Source of the DNA: Saussurea involucrata
Lineage: Eukaryota > Streptophyta > Magnoliopsida > Asterales > Asteraceae
Reading direction: 5' to 3'
Assembly (NCBI GenBank): GCA_033807775.1
Contig: CM066312.1
Coordinates: 30,477,696-30,541,695, forward strand
Length of the DNA stretch: 64,000 nucleotides
The notes beneath the pieces are model-generated. The model did no database searches and was not told where the DNA came from. It saw only the letters and a list, made by a program, of their open reading frames with translations. A program made the position numbers and the translations under genes. Every line of letters starts with the position of its first letter. Position 1 is the stretch's first letter. Below are positions 31,465 through 44,003 of the stretch, piece after piece.

Positions 31465-32505
31465 TGTCACACCCCACTAAAGCGGAAGTACGGGATGTCA
31501 CAGTTCAAGGTTTCAATGCGTAAGGTAGAAGACAACACACAATCATCATATCACAAAAGTTTACAAAAGTACATCATGTTTCAAATACAAATTGTCCAAA
31601 AACAAAAATTGACATGATAAGGAAAAGGCGTTGGATGCCGCTACTTGTGGTGCCTTTTAAAGTTCAACCTTACTTGATATTTCCTGAAAAGCATGTAAAT
31701 GAGAGGGTCAACTATTGAATAGTTGGTGAGTTCACAGGTTTTCGGTATGCATAACAGTTTTAATGCAAGTTTGTAAATCCGCACAGTGGATTGAGTATTC
31801 GATTCTAATTATAAAGCAGTTTTGTAAATCCGTACCATGGATTAAGAGTTCGTTTGTCAACATGCACAAGGTATAATATAGTATGCAAATATGTTAAAGT
31901 AATGAGCCCACTACCCAAACCTACTGACCGTACACGCCCCAAAGACACATGTTCCTCACAAACATGATAAGTTAGTCGACAATTATGCACTCGCGAGGTG
32001 AGTGGGGTGTCAACCAAATAACGTTATCCATAATATACCAAGCGGCTCGCACAATGAGCTAATGGGTAATGTAGTTCGTACCGGGGACTTTCAAATAAAT
32101 GTGAAACTCAGAATCAACTAACATAAGCATATATACCATAGCGCATAAAAGTTCGTAGTAATGTAAATCAGTTTGAGTAAATGATACAACCGATGTGTAA
32201 GTAATTTGTAACATGTTTTTCACCCCAAAATGTACAAAATAGTAAAAAGGGGCTGTGAAAACTCACGGTGGTATGCGAAGATGTTTCCAAGAGGTTCACG
32301 ATGCAACACGCACAACGATCCTACTTCGATCCTATGAAGGTAAGGACACTAGTAAGATTCTATGCTTAAGCCTTAGTCCTTGATATCGCTTAGTTATCCA
32401 AATCATCATAAAATACCTTTGTTGTGTTTAAGTTTATAAGTTATAAGGAATTAACCGAAGTTAGTAATCAATATATAATACGTTACATATGTTAGATTGA
32501 GGTTA

Positions 32506-32730
32506 CCGCAATTTCGTCATGACGAGTGACGAAAAGGGTCTAAAGTTAGGAGTTATATATAGTATATATATATATATACCGCAATTTCATCACAAGAATG
32601 ATGAAAAGGGTTCAAAATAAAAAGTTAAAATATATAAAATGCATATACATATAGTATGTAGGTTATATTAACTTACATATGTTAGTATTACCGCAATTTC
32701 ACCACAAGAAGTGATGAAAAGGGTCTAAGA
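32506..32730. repeat. three dispersed 35-bp motifs with internal inverted repeats in the Gypsy LTR
   Basis: Copies at about 32508, 32579 and 32691 each read ACCGCAATTTC, a short centre, then GATGAAAAGGGT or GACGAAAAGGGT. TTTCGTCA pairs with TGACGAAA in the first copy, so each can form a small stem-loop. Spacing is about 70 and 110 bp. Confidence 0.7.
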
Positions 32731-33761
32731 GTTAGTTTGTAACCATAGCAGAAAGTTATCCTTTGATGTCCAGAATTTGTTGTCACTTTCAGTTCGTTTT
32801 TGGATATCTTCCAGAGGCATTTGGGTTAAGATATTTTATGCCCATATAACTTAATGTGTTAGAAAACCTTTGGTATAAAAACCATAATTTTTGAAGGTAG
32901 ATAAGTACATGAAATAATTCTTGACGTAAAATCACTACAGAAAGCTTTGTTGTTTGCGCACTGTTTTTGTGAAAAATGTTTGAAGGTCGAAATCTTGGAG
33001 TTTTTGAGTGAAACCACTTAGGTTCGAATATTAACACATAAAATGTAATTCCAGAAAAGATTTCACCTTATTTGGATAATTTTTAAGTGAGATATGGCCT
33101 TGCAAAGTCAGTGGAAAAATCTGACAGATTGCTGTTTGAAAATCTTCTTTAATTATATGCACCATTTCCATTGGTTCTTTATGGGATCTTATTCTTTTTG
33201 TTTGGCCACGATTTTTGAAACAACAATCTAACATTTTCAGATGAAAATCTTCCTTTTAATTTACACAAGCTACATGCAAACAACTTAGACAAGTTATCTT
33301 GTCAAAACATTTTCAAAAATTGGTCCTTTTGAGCTTTTTGTGAAAACATTCAAATAGTTCTTTCTTTGATCATTAACTTTGGTTTGATCATGGATTCATC
33401 ACTCTTTTAACAACATGCAAAGTGTTATGGTGATGAATCTACAAACATTAAGATTCAAAGATATGTTTAGTGAAAACAACATTTAAAACCAGTGTAGGAG
33501 TAGAAGAAACTCAAAGAAAATGAAAGAACAATACGAAGAAAAGTGTCTTGAGGTTAGAATGGCTGAATACTTGAGAGGGTTCTAGTGAGAAAGAAGAGAG
33601 AAAAAGACAGATTTCTTAGAGAGAAAAGTGAGAAATGAGGAGGGATTTGGAAATGGATGAAAAGTGAGAGAGAGGGGGGTTTAAGGGGAGGGGAGGGCCG
33701 GTTTTTTGGGAAGAGGGAAGAGGGGAGAATGTGGAGTGTGGTGGTGGGTAATATGATGGTG

Positions 33762-33867
33762 TTTTATTTTTATTTTTATTTTTATTTTTATTTTTATTTT
33801 TATTTTTATTTTTATTTTTATTTTTATTTTTATTTTTATTTTTATTTTTATTTTTATTTTTATTTTT
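33762..33867. repeat. (TTTTTA)n microsatellite
   Basis: About 17 hexamer units of TTTTTA run without a break. An apparent Phe-Tyr repeat ORF here is an artefact of the repeat. Confidence 0.95.
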
Positions 33868-34156
33868 AAGTTTGAATTATTAACTCGTTTATCTATAATC
33901 TATAATACTTGTTTTTATAAAATATATATTTTTGCAAAGTATATATATATATATATGTATGTATTTAGGGTATTTTAGATTGGCATTTTATGAGATTTAT
34001 TGATAATTCCCTTATTAAGGCAAATGCTAGGCAAAATTCTCAAATTTTCCTAACACTATCGTTTTTACTGCTAAGTTTGATTGTGCTGTCTAAAATATAG
34101 ATAACTGCAATGTTCAGTATAAATCTAACCTGAACGTAAGTTTGACGGTTGTCACA

Positions 34157-34172
34157 GTCTCCCCCGGTTAAA
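34157..34172 (-). other. polypurine tract of the Gypsy element
   Basis: On minus, TTTTAACCGGGGGAGAC lies directly before the LTR start TGTGACAACC. Confidence 0.85.
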
Positions 34173-34190
34173 AGAATTTCGTCCCGAAAT

Positions 34191-35249
34191 TCAAGAACTT
34201 CCATCCTTAACCGGTTTGTTAGCAAAAAGGTGAGGATACTTATGTTTCATGTAATCCTCTCGTTCCCATGTATACTCAGGCCCACGCCTTGTGTTCCAAT
34301 GAACTTTCACAATCGGAATATTCTTTCGCTTGAGACGTTTAACATCTCTATCAAGGATCTCGCTTGGTTCTTCTATGATGTGTAGCTTATCGTCAATTCG
34401 AACTTCTTCTAGAGGTATGATCAATGAGTCGTCGGCTAGACATTTCTTGAGGTTCGACACATGAAACGTATCATGGATGGCACTTAGCTGTTTAGGAAAA
34501 TTGAGTCTATATGCTACCGGACCAATCCTTTCGGAGATCTCAAATGGTCCGACATACCTTGGGCTCAATTTTCCTCTATTCCCAAATCGTACTATTCCTT
34601 TCCACGGAGATACTTTTAGAAGTACTTTGCCTCCAACTTGGAATTCTAAAGGCTTCCGACGATTATCCGCATAACTTTTTTTACGATCTCTGGATGCTTT
34701 AAGTCTGTCTCTAATGATTGCAATCTTGTCGGTAGTTTCTTGCACAATATCGGGTCTAGATAATTGTCTGTCTCCAATTTCTAACCAAGCAAGTGGTGAA
34801 CGACACTTGCGTCCATACAATGCTTCAGATGGCGCACACTGAATACTGGTGTGATAGCTATTGTTATAAGAAAACTCGACCAAAGGTAAGTGATTATCCC
34901 AACTTCCTCCGAAGTCTAACACGCATGCCCTAAGCATGTCTTCCAACGTTTGAATAGTTCGTTCACTTTGCCCATCCGTTTGAGGATAATAGGTAGTGCT
35001 CAAATTCAACTGCGTACCTAACGCTCTTTGAAGTGACTGCCAGAACCGAGATGTGAAACGGCTATCTCTATCTGAAATGATGGATATTGGTACTCCGTGA
35101 CGTGTAACAATTTCCTTGATGTAGATCTGAGCAAGCTTCTCCATCTTGTAATCTTCTCGAATCGGTAGGAAATGTGCAGATTTCGTGAATCGATCTACTA
35201 TAACCCAAATTGAGTCGTGCCCTTTGGCGGTTCTCGGAAGTTTGGTTAT
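34191..35249 (-). pseudogene. Gypsy integrase C-terminal half and chromodomain
   Basis: On minus it continues the integrase core: 'SIISDRDSRFTSRFWQ' (second catalytic Asp) and 'YYPQTDGQSERTIQTLEDM' (catalytic Glu). The GPY/F-type 'LSPRYVGPFEISERIGPVAY' follows. It ends in a chromodomain with 'ILDRDVKRLKRKNIPIVKVH' and 'GPEYTWEREDYMKHKYPHLF', which would tether integration to marked chromatin. It stops just before the PPT. The first half of integrase lies across the Sirevirus D insertion at 49448-50285. Confidence 0.9.
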
Positions 35250-35254
35250 AAAGT
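35250..35254. repeat. target-site duplication AAAGT (left) of Sirevirus D
   Basis: AAAGT occurs immediately left of the 5' LTR and again at 49443-49447 immediately right of the 3' LTR. The interrupted Gypsy integrase frame resumes correctly when one copy and the element are ignored. Confidence 0.95.
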
Positions 35255-35534
35255 TGTTAGGGCAGCTTTTAATGTTGATTTAAAGTTCAAGGGTTGTTTT
35301 GTATTAATTCATTTTGAGCCTTATTAGTGAACGGGCCGTGGGCTTGCTAGCCACGGGCCCATAGTATTTAATGTGAGATTAGCTTGGAAAAACAAGCTAA
35401 TCATCCTTTCAGCTTTCTGAACTTTATTGTAAATTCTCCCTGAAAGTGAATGATAGGGATGACCAGTTGAAATCATTACGCATACTGTTTATTATTTCGG
35501 TTTCTTATTTTGTTGCACGGATCTGGTTTTATCA
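35255..35534 (+). repeat. 5' LTR of Sirevirus D
   Basis: This 280-bp LTR runs TGTTAGGGCAGC to CTGGTTTTATCA. Its TATA region is weak (TAGTATTTAATG). It shares the GGGCCGTGGGCTTG and GGGATGACCAGTTGAAATCA blocks with the B LTRs. Confidence 0.95.
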
Positions 35535-35536
35535 AT

Positions 35537-35548
35537 TGGTATCAGAGC
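35537..35548 (+). other. primer-binding site, initiator Met tRNA
   Basis: TGGTATCAGAGC lies 2 nt after the 5' LTR. Confidence 0.95.
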
Positions 35549-36519
35549 AGACGGACGGATTCGATTCAGAGCATTCATATTGATTTCTGGTAAGATTTGA
35601 CTTTTTTCACGTCTGCCATATTCTTGAATTTTCAAATCCTTGATTCTGTTAGAATTGCTCGATTTTGTTTATTGTGTTGTGTTAGCATTAGTACCATTAG
35701 TGTTTCTGCAAAATTACGAATCATAATTCAATCGTTTCAGTGGTCAATTTAGCAAATCAAACTCAAAAAGTTTTGGTTGTGTTCATCATCAAAAATCGAA
35801 TTTTTACTATCAAAACTTGTTGTTTTTGCTCTAAAATCGATTGGGTTAGTGTTGTTTTTGTGTTTGGGATTGTTTCTAATCTTTCAGGAACCTTCGTGTG
35901 CAACCCTAATCGAGAAATCGATTGAATTAAGTAAACAGCCGCAGAGTCCGGACAAACTCAGCCGCAGTTTCCGGACAAGTCCAATTTGTCCGGACGATTG
36001 TGTTTCCATCCGGATTCATCCTCCTTTCCGGGTAAGTACTGCATCCGGGTAAGTCATTTTTCCGTATTCAATCCGGGTAACATTTGTATCCGGAAACCCA
36101 GTGTTTCTGGACATATCTTATCCGGACACTCCATTGTCTCCGGAAACTTCAGTGTATCCGGAATCATTTCACATCCGGTAACCTCAGTTATCCGGAAAGT
36201 GTGTGGTATCTGTTATCCGAAAAGCTTACTCTGTCCGGATTATTTCTGATATCCGCACTCTTTCAGTTATCCGGACAATTCAATTATCCGGTATCTTCTC
36301 TTATCCGGATACTTCTGTTTTTGTTTATTGCTCAATTTGCATCAAATCTGTTCCGGACACTTCCAGATCAGATCACTTATTTTGGATTCCTATCCAGTAA
36401 GTTCAGGTTAGTCAAATCACTCGTAGACCCTGCGTTAGGATTTCACTCTTAGTGCCTTGCGTTAGGTTTACCCTTTGAATCAATCTACACGTCTGACGAT
36501 CACTCCGTTGCAACCGAAG
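35549..36519 (+). other. 5' leader of Sirevirus D with TCCGG array (35945-36370)
   Basis: The first 400 bp is AT-rich with nothing recognised. From 35945 to 36370, 18 TCCGG words occur in about 425 bp, often as TATCCGGA. The array ends about 150 bp before the gag ATG. No long ORF is credible here. The leader may hold packaging or regulatory signals. Confidence 0.7.
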
Positions 36520-39500
36520 ATGTCTACTTCTCATGATGCTCTCGCAATTGGCACTGACACCAAGCCACCGTGTCTCTATCCGAACGAGTACAGCCAATGG
36601 CGAGATAGGTTCATGATCTTCATAGAGTCCAAGGATAACTATGAGTACATCAAGAGAGCTCTGGATAATGGCCCAATTCCCAAGCCAATGAAGGACATAG
36701 CTGCAACTTCAACTGCAGTAGCTCGACGTGAGGAAAAGACTCTGGCTGAGATGACAGATTTTGAAAGAGGCATGATTGAAGGTGAAAAGCATGCAAAGAG
36801 ATATCTGATTCAAGCTCTTCCTAATTCCATCTACACTGCCATAGATAGTTACAAAGAGACGGCTAAGGGCATGTGGGACCAAGTAGCCATAATGATGCGC
36901 GGGAGCATTGTAGGAAATCAGCTGAACATAAATAGCGCGATAACGAAGTTCGATGGGTTCAAGCAGCGCAACGGTGAATCCCTCACCCAGACCTATGAAC
37001 GGTTTTGTCTACTTCTCAATGAACAGAACAAGAACAAGATTGTTCGTTCTAATACAGAAAACGCGCTCAAGTTTCTCAACAATCTGCTACCTGAATGGAA
37101 GGTGTTTGCTTCTCATGTCAAGCACAACAATTTGATTGAGAATATCAGCATCAATGAACTGTATGAGACACTTCTTCAAGACGAAGATGAAGTGAATGAG
37201 CTCCTAGGCGAGAAAAAGACTGAACCAAAGCCATCTGCTGATCCTATTGCTCTCATTTCCTCAAAGCAAGGAAAATCATCGGGAAGTCACTCCAGACGTG
37301 CTCCAAAGCAAAGTTCTTCTGAGTCAGAAGCTGAAGATAAGCAAGACGACGATTCTGATGATGAAAAGGTTGCCGAATTCAAAAAGGCCATAGCTTTGCT
37401 TACCAAATCCTTCGAACAACAAAGGTACTACAAGAAGCCTTCATCCAATAGTCTACTCCACTTCCTCCAATAAGCGCCATGACTACAAAGACCGATACGA
37501 AGGAAAGAAGAAGGTCAGTGAGCACGACAAGTCTGAGAAGAAGGGAAAGCCAGAGAAAGAAGAAGGGAAGAAGAGAGATGAACCCGTAAAGTGTTACAAC
37601 TGCGGGAAACTTGGTCATTTTGCGAAGGATTGTCGCCAGCCAACAGTAAAGAACTCTCACTACTACGAGGCCAAGCTTGCATTGTCTCGTCAGAAGGAGG
37701 CTAGAGAAGCTATGTTTGCTGAAAACGACTACTGGTTGGAAAGATCTGATGATGAAGGCAATTTTGATGTTGTTGATGCCTTCATGGGATATCACTCCTC
37801 CGCCGAAGAAGAAACGGCTCCTACAAGTCAGGTATGTGATTCTTGCCAACCCGAATTCTTAAATAAAATGAAAGCATTTACTGATCAGGCAAATTCCTTC
37901 CAGGCCACCTCTAAACAACAAAAGCTTGAAATTAGGTCATTAAATGAAAAGCTTGATGTTCAAAAGAGAAAAACAGAAAAATATAAGTCTGATTGTGCTA
38001 ATTTAACTGAGAGATGCAAAATTTTGTCATTAGCACCCAAAGACTTAAGAGCCAAATTATCTGATCTTCAGCGTCAGTTTGATCAGTGCATGAATGAGAA
38101 AGAAGAAATTGTTTATCAATGTTCTTCTCTTCAAATTCAGCACAAAGAGTTTGTTACTAAAATTCTTGACCTCGAAACCAAACTCCACAAAAGGGGTCAA
38201 ACTTATCAAACCATTTTTTTGAACAAACCCAAAGAGTTCACGTACTTCAACAAAGAGTGGGGAATCGGATATGATAACCCACACTACTTAAAAAGGGGAA
38301 GATATCAAGTCCCAACCCTGTATGATTTTGCTTGCTATGGGTTAGATAAAAAGTATCCAGAGTACGCAATTCAATGGACTGGTCCTCTTGAACCAGAGAA
38401 GGAGGAGGAAACCGAGGAACACAAACGCACACAAAAACGAGGAATTCAACTTCCATTCTGTTATGAACCTTTAAACTACTCATATCAAAAGGACAAAAAG
38501 TACCTTTCCAATGACTACTTCGACCCCTACAAGGTAGCTAGTCCCAAGGATTCCTCCAAAAAGGATGAGGATCTAGCACCTGCAACCAAGACTGAGACGA
38601 ATGAGTTTAAACTCTATGTTCCCCCTCTCATCTTGGAAGCAAAGATAGTCGAGTTGGAGGAGTCCATTGAGAAAGAAAGGTCAATGTTTCAAATGGAAAA
38701 GCAAGTTTTACTTACAAAGCTTGAGAATCTAAAATCGGTCAAAACCGACAATGTGTCTGGTGAAGGACAGGAAATCCTTCGGAATGAAATCAATCGACTC
38801 ACATCACAACTGTCTGCCTTGGCAATAGAAAATATGGAAGAGTATGCGAGGAATGGTCAGCTTCTAGAGCAAATTGACCAACTGCTATCTGAAAAGCAGA
38901 TTTCACCCGAACTTTCCTCTAACTCATCGGACACGTCTTCGTGTAAAGCTTTCTTAGGAAATACTTTTTCAACACAAGACGATCAAGATTCTCAAGACGA
39001 GAGTGTTTTACGGAATTTAAACTCTGGTTTTTTCTTAGCTTCCGCACCAAATTCCCCAAAACACTCAAGCATAAAGAGTTCCTCGCCTTCCTTACCTGAT
39101 CCAAGTCTAGTACTTCCCAAGATAAAATTTTCAGAGTACATGAACTCCGAAGGTAACAGTGAAGAAGAGTTTGATTCGTTTCCCTTCGAAAAACCTCTTC
39201 CAAGTCACACTGATTTTTTCTCCCCCGTGGTTAATCATCCGGTTAATTCTTTAAAAGAAAGTTGTTCTCAAACAAAGGCCTCGGCTGTGATCAAGATTTC
39301 TCAGTCAAAACCAACCTCGAAACCCGTTTCCAAAAGGCAATCACAGCCAAGGCAAGCGACTGGACCATTGCCTGCCAGCACTACTGTTTCTCCAAGTCAA
39401 CCTGATTTTTTGTCTCCAGTGGTTAATCGTTCGGTCAATTTTCTTAAGGGCGACTGTTCACAATCCAAGACTCCGGTTGTGATCAAGATTCTTAAAAATG

Positions 39501-40217
39501 CTTCCAATGTTAAAAAACACTCACAGCCGAAGCAAAAGACCGAACAACCGACCACTAAGACCCCTGTTTCCTCAAAAGTCACTGATCATACTATCCCTGC
39601 TGTTTCAGATAAAAATGGTCGCGCTAATAAAGAAACACCAAAGTGGCTAAAGAGGGAATCTGTCAAGAAGGATGCGTCAAAGTCTTCCCCACCTGTTTTC
39701 AATTCTAGAATAGACAAAGACAATTATGCTTGGAATCATTGGAACCATTTTGATGTTTCTTTTCCCGTTAAAGTTAACTCTCTTAATCAATTGATTCAGT
39801 TATAGCATGATTGTTTATGTTGTTCTAATTGTGGTTGGAATGAGTTTGATGATATTCACAATAATGATTGGTATGCGCCTTACTTTGTTGGTAACCTATT
39901 TCATAAGCGCAAAACCCCATAAGAATATGCAACAACACCATTTCAAAAGGGGTACCAATCAAAAGGTTAAACCACAGCGGGAGACTCACCCCATTCCTAC
40001 ACGAGTTGCTCCTACTGGGGTTAAACCGGCACCCAGGTGGAAAGCTGCTACAAAACTTGTTCCTCCAAAAGGTGTACACTCTGCACCTAAGAGAAAACAA
40101 GTGCCAAAACCAGTTTCCTCTAACAGTGTAAATCTTACACCTAAAGGGAAAGCTGGAACAAAGCAATCTTCCCTAAACGGTGCCAAACCTAACCCTCTAG
40201 GACCCAAACAAATTTGG
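36520..40217 (+). pseudogene. Sirevirus D gag and long linker
   Basis: ATG 36520 gives 'MSTSHDALAIGTDTKPPCLY' and a UBN2-like gag domain ('YLIQALPNSIYTAIDSYKET', 'MWDQVAIMMRG'). A frameshift near 37450 precedes the zinc knuckle 'CYNCGKLGHFAKDC' (37592-37633). The linker (to 39805) has coiled coils, 'YAIQWTGPLEPEKEEE', and acidic and Ser-rich parts. TAG at 39803-39805 and a TAA near 39919 break the frame. The last part (39807-40217, another frame) is basic repeats ending 'PKQIWVPK'. Start choice: an upstream in-frame TTG exists at 36475, but the ATG at 36520 has a better context. Confidence 0.85.
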
Positions 40218-40248
40218 GTACCTAAACAACATTAATCTTGTTTTGCAG
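40218..40248 (+). other. intron-like gag/protease spacer, 31 nt (D)
   Basis: It begins GTACCTAAAC after TGG, includes TAA after 'WVPKQH', and ends CTTGTTTTGCAG before CACGGTCATG. Skipping it joins the frames in phase, as in A1, B2 and B-host. Confidence 0.5.
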
Positions 40249-43200
40249 CACGGTCATGTGTGGTACTTAGATTCTGGATGCTCCAAGCACATGAACGGAA
40301 GGAGGGAGCTTCTCGCGAACTACAAAGAAGAATACGGCGGACACGTGAGATTTGGGAATAACGAGAAGTCGCCGATCGTGGGCTACGACGACATCGTACA
40401 AGACAAGATAACAATCAAGAAGGTATCCCACATCGCAGGATTAGGACACAACCTCTTCAGCATCGGTCAATTCTGCGACAAGGATCTCGAGGTCAGCTTT
40501 AAAGCCACAAGGTGTAGAATCCTCAACAACGACGGAGAAGAGCTACTGGTTGGGACTCGAAAGACCAATCTCTACACCATTGACCTCGCAGCACTCAAAT
40601 CCGACAAACCTGTCTGCCTCTTGTCAAAAGCCGACTCTGATCAAGTTTGGCTTTGGCATAGACGTCTTTCGCACCTCAACTTCAGAAGTATCAATCAACT
40701 GGTGCTGGGCAAACACGTCAGAGGTGTGCCCCAACTTCCGTTCGTGAAGGATCGTCTCTGTGGGGCATACGAAAAGAGAAAGATGAAGCGCGCAACACAT
40801 CCGCCGAAGGCAACTCCGAGCACGTCCCGGACCCTCGAACTCATTCATATGGATTTGTGTGGTCCAATGCGTGTTCCGAGCATCAATAAGCGCAAATACG
40901 GGCTTGTGATGGTGGACGACTACTCACGCTACACTTGGGTGATGTTCTTACGCTCAAAGGACGAAACTCCAGAGCTCATTATTGATCACCTGAATACTGT
41001 CCAGAAGAACAAGCTTCAACACGTTCAGTCCATCAGAACTGACAACGGGATGGAGTTCAAGAATCAAAAGGTGGATGACTATCTGAGGTCAGTGGGCATC
41101 ACACACACCTTCTCTGCCGCACGCACTTCTCAGCAAAACGGAGTGGTAGAAAGACATAACCGTACTCTCGTTGAAGCTGCCCGCACAATGCTTTCCCAAG
41201 CAAATCTACCGATGTATCTCTGGGCTGAAGCGGTGTCTACGGCATGCTACACGCAAAACTGCTCTATCCTTCTCAATATGTTCAACAAGATACCGTACGA
41301 GATTATGAATAATCACGTTCCAACCATCGGCTACTTTCACGCCTTCAGATGCTCGTGCTACGTGCTGAATGACAAGGATGATCTCGGCAAATTCAGCCCC
41401 ATGGCGGACGAAAGAGTTTTTATTGGATACTCCATGCAGGCTAAGGCGTATCACGCTTACAACAAACGGACCAAAACCGTTGTTGAAAGCATAAACGTGA
41501 CATTCGACGAAGCCGCAGATTTGGCTTCTGAACAACTCAGTTCAGAACCCGGTTTAACTGGAGTGCTAGCTTCCGGACCTTCGTGTTCGGGATCTGCACA
41601 AACAACAGTAAATCCGAATCATTCATCTTCATCGTATTCTGACTCTTCTGATTTAGATTTACTGTTTCAATATTTCTATGATGACATACTTAACTATTCT
41701 GCTTCTGTCTCAGCGCAACTGCGACTTGAAGCTGCTCGCAATGAGGACTCGGCCGTTTTATCTGGTCCGCCTCCTTCTTCGAGTACGCCGTCTACATCTA
41801 TAGAGACAACTCAACCCTCATCTTCAGATACGCCTGCACCTGGTACTGTAACCCCCCCCCCCCCCGGAGGAACCTATAATATCGGAGATCGCTCCTACTG
41901 ATTCGTAATCTGCTACAACCGATGCTCAACCTCTGAACTCCTCGGAACCAGAAGTTGGTCAACCATCGACGAATCCTCCACCGCTTCCTCCAAGAAACAA
42001 GACTGCTACTCTTGAAGCGGTTCAAGACCTTCCATCTGGTTCGTATGTGGATCCGGACGCATCTCACTCTACCCAGCAGCCGCTTCCTCACTCCACCAAA
42101 TGGACGAAGGCCCATCCCCTACATCAGATCATCGGTGATCCCTCAACTCCTGTTCATACACGAGGCGCTTCCGCCAACTTCTGTCTATTTTTCGGCTTCT
42201 TGAGCAAGATTGAGCCGACGAACGTACGCGAAGCGCTCGAAGATCCAGACTGGATCATCGTCTTGCAAGAAGAGCTAAATCAATTCGAGGCTCTAAAGGT
42301 ATGGCGACTGGTTCCACCTCTTAAGCACAAGACGGTAATCGGCACCAAATGAATCTTCAAAAATAAAAAGGACGAAGATGGTATCGTTGTTCGCAACAAG
42401 GCGCGTCTTGTGGCCAAAGGGTACCGACAACAAGAGGGGATCGACTATGATGAGACCTACACTCCGGTAGCACGCATCGAGGCAATCCGTATGTTTCTCG
42501 CTTATGCCGCGCACAAGAACTTCACAGTCTTCCAAATGGATGTGAAGACAACCTTTCTTTACGGCGACCTCCAAGAAGAAGTTTATGTGTCGCAACCCGA
42601 TGGATTTGTGGATGACTCGAAGCCTGATCATGTCTACATCTTAGACAAGGCACTATACGGCTTAAAGAAAGCTCCGCGAGCATGGTACAACACACTGTCA
42701 AAGTTCTTGTTAGAAGCTGAGTTCACTCGAGGTACCATTGATTCCACACTGTTTATCAAGAACGAAAAGGGCCACATAATTCTAGTCCAGGTATATGTCG
42801 ATGACATCATTTTCGGTTCTACTAGTCCTTTATATGCAAAGAACTTTTCCATTCTCATGGGGAATTTTTTTTAAAATGAGTATGCTTTGTGAGATGAACT
42901 TTTTCCTTGGTCTTCAAGTTAAACAACTGTCGACAGGAATTTTCATAAACCAGTCCAAATACATTCGGGATATTCTTCGGAAATTCCAATTGGACCAGTC
43001 CTCACCAATGAAAACTCCCATGGCAACCAATACAAAGCTTGACGCCGATCCTAACGGAAAGGCTGTCAACGCCAAATTGTATCGGGGAATGATCGGTTCT
43101 TTAATGTACCTAACTGCTAGTAGACCGGACATCATGTTTTCGACATTTCTTTGCGCCCGTTATCAGTCAAACCCAAAAGAGTCTCATTACAATGTTGTTA

Positions 43201-43742
43201 AACGAATTTTTCGTTATTTACGTGGTACTGCTGATCTTGGCCTTTGGTACCCGAAAGAGACAGGTTTTGGCCTATCCGCTTACTCTGATGCGGATCATGT
43301 GGGATGCATGTTGGACCGCAAGAGCACCTCGGGACAAATTCAGTTCTTGGGAGATAGCCTGGTAAGTTGGGCTTCGAAGAAACAACAATGTGTTTCAACA
43401 TCAACTGCTGAGGCGGAGTATGTAGCCGCCGCAAGTTGCTGTTCCCAAGTAATCTGGATGAGAATGCAACTCAAAGACTACGGCTTTACATATGTCAAAG
43501 TCCTGATCTACTGTGACTCGAAGAGCGCAATTGCCATCTCAAGCAACCCGGTCCAACACACCAAGACGAAGCACATCGACGTTCGGTATCATTTTATTAA
43601 GGATCACGTCGAAAGAGGTACAGTCGAACTCTACTTCGTAAATACTGAGCATCAGTTAGCAGACCTATTTACCAAAGCCTTGGACGAAAAACATTTCAAA
43701 TTTCTTGTGTTCAAGCTAGGTATGCTAAATCTGAAGACTTAA
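40249..43742 (+). pseudogene. Sirevirus D pol: protease, integrase, RT, RNase H
   Basis: Protease 'VWYLDSGCSKHMNGRRE' is followed by the zinc finger 'WHRRLSHLNFRS' ... 'CGAYEKRKMKR', in which the last Cys of HHCC is Tyr. Integrase D-D-E lies in 'HMDLCGP', 'RTDNGMEF' and 'NGVVERHNRT'. RT has 'QMDVKTTFLYGDL' and 'YVDDIIFGS' (about 42797). RNase H has 'SDADHVG', 'TAEAEYVAAASC', 'CDSKSAIAIS' and 'HTKTKHIDV', and pol ends at 43742. Breaks: slip in a 14-C run (41852-41865), TAA near 41909, TGA at 42350-42352 replacing a Trp codon, and a slip in a T run near 42866-42873. Confidence 0.9.
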
Positions 43743-44003
43743 TCCGAATGTGTGCCTCTTACAAGTTCCATACATATACGAGCAACTGTATACTCATCAT
43801 CCGGTGTTCTCACTCCTGATGACTGAGCATACACTTTCTCGCACATGTATTCTACTTGTCTTAGCTACACATTTCGACCATTGTCTCTGTATTTATTAGG
43901 TAGATTTCGTGTATTTTTCTTTCTTCGTGTGTTTCTCTTATTTCATACTGTCGTCTGATTTCCGTTCACTTTCTTTGTGCTTTCACCATATGTTCTTGTG
44001 TTC
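43743..44003 (+). other. pol 3' untranslated stretch of Sirevirus D
   Basis: It is pyrimidine-rich and homologous to 27226-27472 in B-host. Nothing coding was seen. Confidence 0.6.

Larger units (their letters stand above)
31465..34156 (-). repeat. 3' LTR of the chromodomain Gypsy element
   Basis: This 2,692-bp LTR reads on minus from TGTGACAACC to GGGGTGTGACA, the usual ends of Tekay/Del LTRs. It contains a TTTTTA microsatellite (33762-33867) and three 35-bp inverted-repeat motifs (32506-32730). It has no real ORF. Confidence 0.88.

Noticed and set aside
33657..33869. ORF with a long Phe-Tyr repeat
   Set aside because: It is the translation of the TTTTTA microsatellite in the Gypsy LTR; there is no other support.
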